Numbered from the stretch's first letter, positions 1 through 8,521 are shown. The stretch: 64,000 bases of DNA from Aldehydirespirator sp965203575 (GCA_965203575.1 OZ241894.1:558001-622000), one strand, 5' to 3'. The notes: generated from the letters alone by a model not told the origin. Made by a program: numbers and translations.

Positions 1-1846
1 CCTCGTCGGAGCAGCAGTGGTGATCGCTGCTCTGATCGTCGGCTGGCAGGTCTACGAGGCACGCCAGGAGACCCGCATCCGTCCGGGAGCGACGGTGTCG
101 GGCGTCGAGATCGGCGGACTGGAGCCCGAAGAGGCCGTCATCGCGCTCGAGCCCGTCGTCCAGGAGGTGGCCGAGACCACCATCGACCTCCAGTTCCCGG
201 ACATCGACCTCCAGTTCCCGGACATCGACCTGGAGTTCCTGGGCCACACGATCACGGTCACCGCCGAGGAACTCGGAATCTCGCTGGATTCCGAGCGGAT
301 TCTCGCCGAGGCCGACAACCCGCCCCCGCCGGTGGTCCGGCCGGCCGCGTGGCTGTTCGATCTGTTCGCCAGCCGCGACGTGCGCCCATCGGTGACCACC
401 GATCTGGGAACCCTCGCCGACACGGTCGACCCCTACACCGACGCCGAGACCCCCCGGATCCAGTTCGTCGATGGAGCCTTCCAGCCGATCCTCCACATCG
501 ATGTGCCCGTCCCCGACATGGAGTTGTTGGCCCTCAGGCTCGAAGAGGCCGTGCTCAGCAACATGGGCGGCCGGGTTGCCGTCGAGGTCCCGATACGCGG
601 CATGGAGCCGGCCGACCCGATCGCGGTCGCGCTGGCCGCCGCCCTCGCCACCAAGGCCAACGAGATCACTGAGGGAGGGGTTCAGCTCCAACTCGAGGGC
701 ACCACCGAAACGTTCGCCATCCGCGAGGAGGTCCTGCGGGGGTTCATCGTCCTTGAGGGGGAGCAGCACGACACGCACCTCGGTCTCAACCCGCAGATCT
801 CCGCCACCCTCGCCAGCCTCTTCGTGGGGATCGGCAGTGAAGGGATCCCCGCGACCATCGGCCTGGGCCAGGACGGTGCCGTGACGATCTCCGAGGGCGA
901 GGCCGGATTCAAGTGCTGCCACGAAACGGCGGCCGACGCCTTGCTGCAGGGGATGATCGACGGCCAACCGGTGGTAGTGCTGCCGGCCGCGCCCAACCCC
1001 CACCCCCGGGGACGGGAGTGGGCCGAGTCGCTCGGGATCCTCCAGGTGGTCGGCGAGTTCACCACGCGCTTCACGCCGGCCCAGGACCGGATCATCAACA
1101 TCGCCCGCATCTCGGAGTTGACCCGCGGGGTGATCATCGAGCCCGGCCAGCGGTTCTCGGTCAACGGCCACGTCGGGCCGCGCACGACCGGCAAGGGGTT
1201 CGTCCCGGCCAAGATGATCCTCGACGGCGTGTTCGTGGACTCTGTGGGGGGCGGCATCTCGCAGTACGCCACCACGCTGTTCAACGCGGCCTTCTTCGCG
1301 GGGCTCGACTTCATCGACTACCAGAGCCACACGATCTACTTGAGCCGCTACCCCTACGGGCGCGAGGCCACGGTGTCGTATCCGGCGCCTGACCTGGTGC
1401 TGGAGAACAACACCCCCTACGGCGTCATGCTGTGGCCCACCACCGCCGACGACTCGATCACGGTGAGGCTCTACTCCACGCCGTCGGTGCTGGCCGAGCA
1501 GACCGGCCAGTGGACCCGGACCGTGGGAACCTCCTGCACCCGGGTGACCACGGAGCGGACACGCACATACTTGGACGACGGCCGCACCGAGACCGACACG
1601 GTGTGGGCCCAGTACCGACCCGAGGGCCTCAAGTGCGACGGGTCTCCCTCGGTCACGACGACGACAACGTCCACCACGGTCGCGCCACCCGAGGAGGGGG
1701 AGCAGTTGGGCGAGGAGGCCGGCTGGGAGCAGGGCGAGACCGGAACAGACTTCGGCGGCGAGGATCCCGGCCAGCAGGGCGGCGAGTCGGGTGAGCCGGG
1801 GGGTAGTGTCCCGCCCTCCACGACCGTCCCAGGTGAATCTCAATGA
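1..1846 (+). CDS. VanW family exported protein (5' end outside window)
   Basis: The open frame runs to the left window edge, so the true N-terminus is missing. The first visible residues form one hydrophobic membrane segment (about 18 residues ending VGWQVYEA), so the product is probably anchored in the membrane with an extracytoplasmic C-terminus. Residues 25-330 resemble the paired peptidoglycan-binding-like domains common before VanW. The VanW domain follows (GEFTTRF, then RFSVNGHVGPRTTGKGF, GGGISQYATTLFNA, SHTIYLSRYPYGREATV). The tail is a Thr/Ser/Glu/Gly-rich linker (TTTTTSTTVAPPEE and onward), typical of actinobacterial cell-surface proteins. The biochemical role of VanW is not established; a cell-wall role is inference. 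The stop overlaps the next start (ATGA), implying translational coupling to the PAP2 gene. A short in-frame 21-bp repeat lies in the N-terminal domain. Confidence 0.9.
   Translation, partial: LVGAAVVIAALIVGWQVYEARQETRIRPGATVSGVEIGGLEPEEAVIALEPVVQEVAETTIDLQFPDIDLQFPDIDLEFLGHTITVTAEELGISLDSERILAEADNPPPPVVRPAAWLFDLFASRDVRPSVTTDLGTLADTVDPYTDAETPRIQFVDGAFQPILHIDVPVPDMELLALRLEEAVLSNMGGRVAVEVPIRGMEPADPIAVALAAALATKANEITEGGVQLQLEGTTETFAIREEVLRGFIVLEGEQHDTHLGLNPQISATLASLFVGIGSEGIPATIGLGQDGAVTISEGEAGFKCCHETAADALLQGMIDGQPVVVLPAAPNPHPRGREWAESLGILQVVGEFTTRFTPAQDRIINIARISELTRGVIIEPGQRFSVNGHVGPRTTGKGFVPAKMILDGVFVDSVGGGISQYATTLFNAAFFAGLDFIDYQSHTIYLSRYPYGREATVSYPAPDLVLENNTPYGVMLWPTTADDSITVRLYSTPSVLAEQTGQWTRTVGTSCTRVTTERTRTYLDDGRTETDTVWAQYRPEGLKCDGSPSVTTTTTSTTVAPPEEGEQLGEEAGWEQGETGTDFGGEDPGQQGGESGEPGGSVPPSTTVPGESQ
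181..243 (+). repeat. In-frame 21-bp tandem repeat in the VanW gene
   Basis: Two perfect 21-bp units followed by one diverged unit encode the heptad IDLQFPD repeated, the last reading IDLEFLG. The unit length is a multiple of three, so copy-number change keeps the frame. The repeat sits in a predicted beta-rich extracytoplasmic domain. Confidence 0.9.
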
Positions 1847-2367
1847 GCGATGCCCAAACGCCCGTCGAGGGCATCGACGATGCGGTCGACGCCTGGTGGG
1901 AGCGGGCCCTGCGGGGCAAGCCCGCCCTGGACCGGATCATGTACTCGGTGTCGGAGGCCGCCAACCACTCACGGCTGTGGCACGCGCTCGGGGCCGCCCA
2001 GGCCGTGGCGCGGCGAAGCCATCGCCCGGCTGCCGAGCTCAGCATCTCCCTCCTGGCGGAAGCGGTGCTGGTCAACGGCGTCATCAAGACGGCCTTCGGG
2101 CGGCGGCGTCCGGTCTTCGCGGGGAACCGGCCCCACGCCCTGCGCCAGCCCCTCACCAGCAGCTTTCCCAGCGGTCACGCCAGCGCGGCCATGGTGGCGG
2201 CGTCGCTGCTGTCGCGCCGCAGCCCCTGGGCGCCCGCGTACTACGCGCTGGGGCTGGTCGTGGCTCTGAGCCGCATACACGTCCGGATCCACCACGCCAG
2301 CGATGTGGCCGCAGGGCTCGGGACCGGCGCGGTGCTCGGCGCGGTCGCCCGCCGCCTGTGGCGCTGA
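1843..2367 (+). CDS. PAP2 family phosphatase
   Basis: A 174-residue protein with the three motifs of the PAP2/acid phosphatase superfamily: KTAFGRRRP (motif 1, K-x6-RP), FPSGHAS (motif 2) and SRIHVRIHHASD (motif 3, SR-x5-H-x3-D). Known members dephosphorylate phosphatidic acid, undecaprenyl pyrophosphate or related lipid phosphates at the membrane. The protein is short and has only a few hydrophobic segments, mainly near the C-terminus (YYALGLVVALS and AAGLGTGAVLGAV). The ATG overlaps the VanW stop by four bases, so the two are probably cotranscribed. A link to cell-envelope lipid recycling is inferred from that neighbour. Confidence 0.88.
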   Translation: MSDAQTPVEGIDDAVDAWWERALRGKPALDRIMYSVSEAANHSRLWHALGAAQAVARRSHRPAAELSISLLAEAVLVNGVIKTAFGRRRPVFAGNRPHALRQPLTSSFPSGHASAAMVAASLLSRRSPWAPAYYALGLVVALSRIHVRIHHASDVAAGLGTGAVLGAVARRLWR

Positions 2368-2402
2368 GGCCCGCGTCGCCGGGCGGTAACTAGGATCGAG
2401 AC

Positions 2403-3269
2403 GTGGAACTCGAAGGGGCTGTCGCGGTGGTGACGGGCGCCGCCAGCGGCATTGGACGCTCCCTGGCCCGGGCCTTGGCGCTCGATGCGGGAGCTGTGGT
2501 GGTGGCAGCCGACATCGACGGAACCGGCGCCGAGGCCGTGGCCGCCGGGATCGCCGCCGAGGCCGTGGCCGCCGGGATCGCCGCCGAGGCCGTGGCCGCC
2601 GGGATCGCCGCCGAGGCCGCGCCCGGGAGCCCGATCGGCTTGGCCGCCGAGATCGACGTGACCGACGAGGCCGCGGTGGTCGCCCTGATCGATGGGGTCG
2701 AGGAGAGCCTCGGCCCGATCGAGCTGTGGTGCGGCAACGCCGGCATCTCCCGCATGGGCGGAGTCGAGCGTCCGGACGAGGAATGGAACCTCGTGTGGGA
2801 CGTGAACCTGATGGCCCATGTCATCGCCTGCCGCCATCTCGTGCCGAGATGGGTGGATCGAGGCTCGGGCCATCTGCTGGTGACCGCCTCGGCCGCAGGG
2901 CTGCTGACCGGATTGGGAACAGCGTCGTACGCGGTCACCAAGCACGCCGCGGTGGCCCTGGCCGAGTGGATCGCCATCACCCATGGCGACGACGGCGTGA
3001 GGGTGTCGTGCCTGTGCCCCCAGGGGGTTCGCACTCCGATGACGGAATCGGACTGGATGCTCGGAGTGGCCCAGGTGGAGGCCCTGGGTCTGATGGAGCC
3101 CGAAGAGGTGGCGGCCGTAACGCTGGAGGCGCTTCGACAGGACCGCTTCCTGATACTGCCCCACCCCGAGGTGGAAACCTACGAGCAGCGCCGAGCCGGT
3201 GACCGGGAGCGCTGGCTGCGCGGCATGCGGCGCATGCAGAAGAGTCTGCTGGGGGCTTCGGACTCCTAA
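2403..3269 (+). CDS. SDR family NAD(P)-dependent oxidoreductase
   Basis: Classical short-chain dehydrogenase with the cofactor motif TGAASGIG near residue 12, the NAG motif (CGNAGIS) and the active-site Tyr-x3-Lys (SYAVTKHA) preceded by Ser in TASAAGLL. The substrate cannot be assigned. The GTG start is chosen because the Rossmann fold begins directly after it. The cofactor domain contains a 27-bp in-frame tandem repeat, inserting extra AEAVAAGIA units after the second beta strand. The gene stands alone, 35 bp after the PAP2 stop, and is followed by a strong terminator. Confidence 0.88.
   Translation: MELEGAVAVVTGAASGIGRSLARALALDAGAVVVAADIDGTGAEAVAAGIAAEAVAAGIAAEAVAAGIAAEAAPGSPIGLAAEIDVTDEAAVVALIDGVEESLGPIELWCGNAGISRMGGVERPDEEWNLVWDVNLMAHVIACRHLVPRWVDRGSGHLLVTASAAGLLTGLGTASYAVTKHAAVALAEWIAITHGDDGVRVSCLCPQGVRTPMTESDWMLGVAQVEALGLMEPEEVAAVTLEALRQDRFLILPHPEVETYEQRRAGDRERWLRGMRRMQKSLLGASDS
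2529..2618 (+). repeat. 27-bp coding minisatellite in the SDR gene
   Basis: Three perfect 27-bp units plus a partial fourth encode AEAVAAGIA three times, then AEA. The array lies in the helix/loop after the nucleotide-binding beta-alpha-beta unit, where SDR proteins tolerate length change. Perfect identity between units suggests recent expansion. Confidence 0.92.
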
Positions 3270-3361
3270 TCAGTCGAAACGGCCCATGCCTCTCGTACGT
3301 GCCTTTCTCAGAAATAGCGTTGCACGTCCTGCGACTTTCACGTAACGTTGTGCAATAGCCC

Positions 3362-3389
3362 ACCCGGCCCTTTATGGGCCGGGTTTTTT
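3362..3389 (+). terminator. Rho-independent terminator
   Basis: A perfect 9-bp GC-rich stem (ACCCGGCCC / GGGCCGGGT) with the 5-base loop TTTAT is followed by a run of six T on the plus strand. It ends the SDR transcript. The minus-strand NYN gene ends one base away, so the hairpin may also affect that transcript, though the T-run favours plus-strand termination. Confidence 0.9.
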
Positions 3390-3390
3390 C

Positions 3391-4128
3391 TTACCAGTCC
3401 GTCGGCTTGGCTAGTGTTCCAACTGGGTTCGGTAGCTGGCAGGCCAAGAAGTCTGCTCTCTTGAGTTGGTACCACCAGTGTCCGCCCGCTCCTTGGCTGG
3501 CTTCTCCGCGGAGGTCCCCGGCCAGTTGGCTGCCGCTGGGGTTGACCATGCCGACCGGGACGCGAAATCGACTCTCGCGTATCGGGAGGCGAAGATCGCT
3601 GTCGTTCGAGATGACGATCGCCGCGTCGACCGCCCCACCGACCACGTCTAGTAGGAGGTGCGACGCCAGGTTCACGTCGGTGCTCTTCTCCTCCCAGTGT
3701 TGATGGGAGGCTATGAAGACGGCGTCCGGTACATCGTTTCCTAGGGCATCGCGTACCATCACTGGCCACGCTGAAGTCGCCAGGACGGGCTTGCCGCCCG
3801 GTCCCTTGGTAGCTAACGGTGCTGTCTTGAGACGACTCACGAACCTGCCCCTTTCCAGAACATCGAGTGATCCGTTCTGTCTGAGTGCGGCGACATATCT
3901 GTCCTGGTTCCTCCGACCTTGGGCGTTGTAGCTGCCGGCGATGAAGGCCGTGCAGTACACGATCCGATGCAATGTCGCGCCTCGCGCGAGCCAGGAATGG
4001 CTGCCGTCGAGAAGCCTCTGACTCAGCTTGCGGAGGTCAAGCCAGCGCCAGCCAGGCTGGCCGCGCCCCACTATGGACCTGCCGCCGTAGTAGAGATTTA
4101 GTCCGTCTATGTAGACGCCTACACGCAT
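3391..4128 (-). CDS. NYN (PIN-like) domain protein, LabA/DUF88 type
   Basis: The 245-residue product starts MRVGVYIDGLNLYYG, the classic NYN/LabA opening with its first metal-binding Asp. Further acidic motifs are KSTDVNLASHLLLD and VISNDSDLRLPI, the latter the typical S-N-D-S-D signature. NYN proteins are PIN-fold metal-dependent ribonucleases; the RNA target is unknown here. The start was set at the internal ATG because the longer frame begins with unrelated sequence and the NYN fold begins here. It lies 62 bp downstream of the large ATPase gene on the same strand, so the two may form an operon. Codon choice looks less GC-rich than in the flanking housekeeping genes, which suggests acquisition. 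Confidence 0.85.
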   Translation of the reverse strand: MRVGVYIDGLNLYYGGRSIVGRGQPGWRWLDLRKLSQRLLDGSHSWLARGATLHRIVYCTAFIAGSYNAQGRRNQDRYVAALRQNGSLDVLERGRFVSRLKTAPLATKGPGGKPVLATSAWPVMVRDALGNDVPDAVFIASHQHWEEKSTDVNLASHLLLDVVGGAVDAAIVISNDSDLRLPIRESRFRVPVGMVNPSGSQLAGDLRGEASQGAGGHWWYQLKRADFLACQLPNPVGTLAKPTDW

Positions 4129-4190
4129 GAACTCGCTTTCTTGGTCCGTATGTGCTCCGAGAACACCTCCATTCTGCGCGGCTGATGGAG

Positions 4191-6824
4191 TCAACTTCCC
4201 GTTGGCAGTTGGATTGTGGTGGCGTTGCCGATGTGGGCATAGCGGCCCGGGGTGCATGTGAGGATGATCACCTGACAGTGGTCGCCTGCGGCGGCGATGG
4301 CGGCGCCCATGCGTTCTAGGCGGTCTGGGTCGCTCCAGCCGAGGGCGTCATCGATGATGACTGGCGCTCCGCCGCCATCGGGGCTGACGATGGCTGCGCA
4401 GGCGAGTCTGCTGATCACGGCGAGTTGCTCCAAGGCGCCGGCGCTGAGTTGGTCGACTCGGAGGGTGTCGCCGTCGAGTGTGCGGCTCACGATGCGGAGA
4501 TTCTGGTCGATGTCCACCGTGAATGACGGGTTGAACACGATACGACCGAGTTGCTCGATGCGCTGCTTGAAGGGTCCGCTGTAGCGCTGGAGGGCTTCTT
4601 GGCGGCGCCGGGAGAAGGTGTCGTGGAGCAGGCGCGCGGCTTCGGCTCTTGCCTCGGTGCGTTGGTGCTCACGTTCAAGGTACCGAAGTTGTCCGGTGGC
4701 TTCATCGTGGCGGGTGTGAAGTCCTTCCTCTCCGCGTACGGACAGTGTGATGCGCAAGTCGTTCTGCCTCTGTTCGTTCGCTTGGAGGGCGTCGCTGGCG
4801 CGGCGCGCGGCGTTCTGTGCGTTCTGCAGTCTCACCTGGAGGGATGCGGGGTCCGCGGCGCTCAGTTCCGCCTCGGCGTCTGCCAGTGACTCAAGTGCCT
4901 CGCGTGCGTTCTCTTCGGCTTGGGCGAGTTCGGACGCGATCGCGCTGTCGGTTCGCTGAGATCGTGCCGACTCCAAGGAGTTGGCAACCTGGTTCTGGGC
5001 GTTGCTGGCCATTTCGATCTTGCCGGCGAGGTTTGACTTCTTGATTCGCTCGTCTTCGAGGGCGCTTGAGGCGCTACTGGCCGACTGGTCGCAGGTGGTG
5101 AGTTCTGCGCGCTGCTCCTCGACCGTGCGCGCCTTGACTGCGGCGACCTGCGTGGCTGTGTCGAGATCGGGGGGCAGGGGCGGGTCTTCGGGTCGGCCTG
5201 CGGCGTATGCGTTGATCCGCTTGGTGAGTCTCTCGATCTTGCCTCGCAGGCCGTCCACGGTGAGATCCCGTAGGTCGCGCTTGATCGTGTTCTGCGCGTC
5301 TCGACGCTGCCGCTCCGCGTCCTTCCGTTGCTCGGCAGCTTGTCGGGCTTCGGCCTGATTAGCGACTCCTGCCTCCGCGCACAGGCGATGGAACTCTTGG
5401 TGAGCGTGGCGTCGCTGGGTGGCAAGGCTCTGGGAGCCGGCTCCGGCCCGTACCCGGATCTCGACGGTGTCGGGTACTACGAGCAACACGTCCTCGTCCA
5501 CAGCGGCGTGGTGCACCTCGCCGGCACCGAGCACGACCGCCTCGCCGTTGATATCAATCGTGAGGTCTCGCGAGGCAGTCGTGTCGACCGAGGCGACCGA
5601 GGCCTCGGCACTCACCACCGCAAGGTGTGCGTCCTCGATCTGGCCCAGCAGGTCGTCATCGACCTTGACCGACTCGAGCACCGTGTCGGCCTCCTGCAGG
5701 TTCTGCTCAGCTTCCACGACCCGTTCGTGGCGCTCTGAGAGTTGTTCCACCTCGATGCGGTTGCGGTGATGGTCGCGGTCCTCGTCAGCGCGGCGCTGCT
5801 CGGCCTCAGCGGCGCTCAGCTCGGCTCGGGCCGCCTCCAGCGCGGTGGTCGTGTCCTCGACATGTTTGATGGCAGCAGCTAGGGCGGGGGCCGACTGCTG
5901 GGCCTGAATTTCGAGTTCGCTGAGTTCTTCGGTCCGGGATTCGAGTTCGTCGATGAGTTCCTGTCGGCGGTGCTGTTCGCTCGCGATGCTGTCACGCTTC
6001 AGCGTCGCAGCGGCGCTGGCGGCGGCAAGGCGGTCAACCTTGTCGCGGACTCGCTCGGTTGCATCCCACTGTTCACTGAGTTCGCTCGCCCGCTTATCGA
6101 ACTTGTCCCGGTCCGCCACGAGCCGCCGCTCACCGGCCGCCAGACGCTCCATTTCGGTTACGTCCCGGTCGAGGCTGTTGAGCTGATCCTCCAATTCGTG
6201 GATCCTTGATCGGGCAGTCTCCACCGCCGCCTGCTGGGCGCTGCGATCCTTCTTGGGCCGGCCCGTCGCGGTCCAATAACGGTCGTGCTCCTCGCAGATT
6301 CGGGTCCATAGATCGTCGTCCTCGTCGGCTGCGTCATCCCCGCTCGCAGCCTGGTCGAGGGCTGCGACCAACGACGGCACGTCGAAGCCCGGCAGCAGCA
6401 GCTCAGCGCCCTGCTCGATCCGCAACGCTCTCCACAGGTATCGATCAAGGGTCTCGTCGAGGATCTCCTCCACTCGCTCATGGGCCGCCCGCCCGGTGAG
6501 CTGCTCCTGCCGTAGCGACAGAACCTGCAGAACCGTCTCGGGGCGGCGCAGCCAGCGCTTGCGGTAGATGAAGCGGTACTCGCCAGTGGACATCTCGATC
6601 TCCACTTCGGGCCCCACATCGCGCCCGACCGGTTGGACCGACTTAACCTGCCGGTGGCCAGACGAGCCCCTCATGGTGAGGAGGAGGTCGGGTCCCTGCG
6701 GTATGGATGTCTTGCCGACCTCGTTGGGTCCCTCGATGACGGTGATCCCTTGAGCGGGGAGCTCCACCTCGGAGTCGGCGACGCCCCGATAGTTACAGAG
6801 CCTCACCCTGTGCACAGGCCTCAC
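4191..6824 (-). CDS. SMC/YhaN-like coiled-coil AAA ATPase
   Basis: About 877 residues. The N-terminal head starts VHRVRLCNYRGVADSEVEL with Walker A GPNEVGKTS. It is followed by several hundred residues of heptad-rich coiled coil interrupted near the middle by a small beta-rich domain (DINGEAVVLGAGEVHH onward). The C-terminal head has an ABC-type signature (LSAGALEQLAV) and Walker B VIIDDALGWSD. This is the layout of RecF/RecN/YhaN-type DNA-processing ATPases. Actinobacterial relatives usually sit beside an SbcD-like metallophosphoesterase; none is visible, and a NYN protein follows instead. Possible GTG starts lie at 6824, 6815 and 6806. An IS256-family element ends just upstream, so the native promoter is probably separated from the gene. 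A role in DNA repair or phage defence is inference. Confidence 0.85.
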   Translation of the reverse strand: MRPVHRVRLCNYRGVADSEVELPAQGITVIEGPNEVGKTSIPQGPDLLLTMRGSSGHRQVKSVQPVGRDVGPEVEIEMSTGEYRFIYRKRWLRRPETVLQVLSLRQEQLTGRAAHERVEEILDETLDRYLWRALRIEQGAELLLPGFDVPSLVAALDQAASGDDAADEDDDLWTRICEEHDRYWTATGRPKKDRSAQQAAVETARSRIHELEDQLNSLDRDVTEMERLAAGERRLVADRDKFDKRASELSEQWDATERVRDKVDRLAAASAAATLKRDSIASEQHRRQELIDELESRTEELSELEIQAQQSAPALAAAIKHVEDTTTALEAARAELSAAEAEQRRADEDRDHHRNRIEVEQLSERHERVVEAEQNLQEADTVLESVKVDDDLLGQIEDAHLAVVSAEASVASVDTTASRDLTIDINGEAVVLGAGEVHHAAVDEDVLLVVPDTVEIRVRAGAGSQSLATQRRHAHQEFHRLCAEAGVANQAEARQAAEQRKDAERQRRDAQNTIKRDLRDLTVDGLRGKIERLTKRINAYAAGRPEDPPLPPDLDTATQVAAVKARTVEEQRAELTTCDQSASSASSALEDERIKKSNLAGKIEMASNAQNQVANSLESARSQRTDSAIASELAQAEENAREALESLADAEAELSAADPASLQVRLQNAQNAARRASDALQANEQRQNDLRITLSVRGEEGLHTRHDEATGQLRYLEREHQRTEARAEAARLLHDTFSRRRQEALQRYSGPFKQRIEQLGRIVFNPSFTVDIDQNLRIVSRTLDGDTLRVDQLSAGALEQLAVISRLACAAIVSPDGGGAPVIIDDALGWSDPDRLERMGAAIAAAGDHCQVIILTCTPGRYAHIGNATTIQLPTGS

Positions 6825-6841
6825 GGTGGCGTCCCATCGCC

Positions 6842-6870
6842 GGTGTAATAGCAGCAGGGGCGTAGGTTCC
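6842..6870 (+). repeat. Left terminal inverted repeat of the IS256 element
   Basis: This 29-bp end pairs with the right end with four mismatches. An outer 12-bp block at 6825-6836 is the exact reverse complement of the one flanking the right end. Confidence 0.88.
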
Positions 6871-6906
6871 TTCGAGAACCTCAACTCAAGAAGGAGACCT
6901 ACGCCC

Positions 6907-8211
6907 GTGCCAACACGAGTATCGCCCACAGAAGCTGTCCGCGCCGAGATCGACGAGCTGTTCGGCTCGGGCCGTGACATCGCCGAGGTCCTCGAGGAGG
7001 TGATGCGCCTGTCGGCGCGGCTTGTGTTGCAGCAGGTCCTCGAGGACGAGGTCACTTCCTGGCTGGGCCGGGGCTGGAACTCCCGCGCCGGCGGAGAGCG
7101 CGCCGGGCAGCGCAACGGCTACGGAGACGTGGCGGTCAAGACCACCGCGGGGCCCGTGGCGCTGCGCCGCCCGAAGCTGCGCAACACCGCCGAGGCGTTC
7201 GCGTCGCAGCTGCTGGGCAAGGGCGTGGTGCGCTCTGAGCCGCTGGAGGCGCTGGTCGTCTCGGCGTGGGTGCGGGGCCTGTCAGATCGCGACATCGAGG
7301 CCTTGCTGGCGGAGGCGCTGGGCCCTGAGGCCGCTTTGTCGAAGTCCACCGCCAGCCGGATCTGCGCCCGGCTGCGAGACGAGTTCGACACGTTCCGCAG
7401 CTCAGACCTCTCCGGCGTCGAGCTGGACTACCTGTTCCTCGACGGGTCGCACTTCAAGATGCACGACGGATCGCGGGCCGAGCCGGTGCTGGTCGCCTAC
7501 GGCATCACCGCCCTCGGGCGGCCGGTGCTGTTGGCCGTCGAGCCCGGCGGCGACGAGTCACACGACGCCTGGGCCGGGTTCCTCGACGACCTCACCGACC
7601 GGGGGCTGCGGCCCCCGCTGCTGGTCGTCTCAGACGGCGCGGCGGGCCTGATCGGCGCCGTCGAGCAGAAGATGCCGCAGTCGCTGCGCCAGCGGTGCCT
7701 CATCCACCGCTGCCGCAATGTCCTGGCCAAGGTCCCCGCCGGTCGCCGCGACGAGCTCAAGGCCGCGTTCTGGGCGATCTTCGACCTCGACGACGACATC
7801 TGCCCCGGCGACGGGGCGGTGCGCCACGCCCAGGCCGGCATCGACGGCTTCGCCCGCCGCTACGACAGCGAGTTCCCCGCCGCCGTGCGCTGCCTGCTCA
7901 GCGACCGCCAGGCGCTCACCGCGCACCTGCGGTTCCCAACCGAGCACTGGCGCAGGATCCGCCACACCAACCTGATCGAGCGCACCTTCGGCGAGACCCG
8001 CCGAAGAGTCAAAGTCATCGGCCGGCTCCCCGGCGAAGCCAGCTGCCTCACACTGGTATGGGCCGTGCTCGACCGGGCCTCAGCGGGCTGGCGCGGACTC
8101 ACCTACACCCCCGCCATCGCCCGAGCGCTCACCGAGCTCCGCCACCAACTCCACCGACCCGCCCACACCCACACCGACCAGCCCCACCGCACCGTCACAA
8201 TCGCCGCCTAA
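6907..8211 (+). CDS. IS256-family (mutator) transposase
   Basis: A 434-residue DDE transposase of usual IS256 length. The first Asp is in YLFLDGSHFK, the second in LLVVSDGAAGL and the Glu in NLIERTFGETRRRVK. The family signature around the conserved Cys/His is RCLIHRCRNVLAKVP. The GTG start follows an AAGGAG ribosome-binding site at 6890-6895. The reading frame is intact, so the element may be functional. A copy elsewhere in the genome would be expected but cannot be seen here. Confidence 0.95.
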   Translation: MPTRVSPTEAVRAEIDELFGSGRDIAEVLEEVMRLSARLVLQQVLEDEVTSWLGRGWNSRAGGERAGQRNGYGDVAVKTTAGPVALRRPKLRNTAEAFASQLLGKGVVRSEPLEALVVSAWVRGLSDRDIEALLAEALGPEAALSKSTASRICARLRDEFDTFRSSDLSGVELDYLFLDGSHFKMHDGSRAEPVLVAYGITALGRPVLLAVEPGGDESHDAWAGFLDDLTDRGLRPPLLVVSDGAAGLIGAVEQKMPQSLRQRCLIHRCRNVLAKVPAGRRDELKAAFWAIFDLDDDICPGDGAVRHAQAGIDGFARRYDSEFPAAVRCLLSDRQALTAHLRFPTEHWRRIRHTNLIERTFGETRRRVKVIGRLPGEASCLTLVWAVLDRASAGWRGLTYTPAIARALTELRHQLHRPAHTHTDQPHRTVTIAA

Positions 8212-8221
8212 CATGACCCCC

Positions 8222-8250
8222 GGAACCTGCGCCCCAACCGCTATTACACC
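8222..8250 (-). repeat. Right terminal inverted repeat of the IS256 element
   Basis: Reverse complement of the left end with 25 of 29 identities. The outer 12-bp block at 8256-8267 mirrors the one on the left at the same 5-bp spacing. Confidence 0.88.
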
Positions 8251-8370
8251 CAATCTGGGACGCCACCATATCTTGGTCGGCTCCGGCCCTACCTTGGTTG
8301 CATCGAGGAGCTTAACAAGCTTGTCTCTCACATCTACCGCTGTAGCAATTTCCCTACGCTTGATCTTCCA
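8251..8370 (-). pseudogene. Coding fragment cut by the IS256 element
   Basis: On the minus strand an open frame enters the right end of the IS from outside. It reads KIKRREIATAVDVRDKL, then VKLLDATKVGPEPTKIWW, a charged, helix-like sequence that looks coding and quite unlike the alternative frames. It begins just after a stop and ends in the element, so it is at most a remnant of a gene that once lay upstream of the ATPase. The family is not recognised. Decay or insertion-associated deletion may have removed the rest. Confidence 0.35.
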
Positions 8371-8521
8371 TCAGACTCGACGGGGCACCATATGGCGACG
8401 GCCGGACGGCTGCCCTTGGGGCGTCGTATCTAGTGGGGGGCTTCGGGTCGAGCATCGGTAACTTTCTTGCGGGCTGTGAGCTCAGATGTGGCGAGAGTAT
8501 CGCGCTGAGGGAGAGGCTGGC

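Larger units (their letters stand above)
6842..8250 (+). mobile_element. IS256-family insertion sequence
   Basis: A 1.4-kb element bounded by 29-bp inverted repeats that match at 25 of 29 positions (both begin GGTGTAATAGC when read inward) and carrying one mutator-type transposase. A further exact 12-bp inverted match (GGTGGCGTCCCA) lies five bases outside each end, at 6825-6836 and 8256-8267. The ends may therefore extend further, or the element may have entered a palindrome. No 8-9 bp target duplication is apparent at either boundary. The left end lies directly upstream of the minus-strand ATPase. Confidence 0.9.

Noticed and set aside
2529..2618. Tandem array considered as a CRISPR-like repeat
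   Set aside because: Units are directly adjacent without spacers and lie in frame within a dehydrogenase gene.
6834..8258. Target-site duplication for the IS256 element
   Set aside because: The 8 bases on the left (CCATCGCC) and right (CAATCTGG) differ; no shifted pair was convincing.
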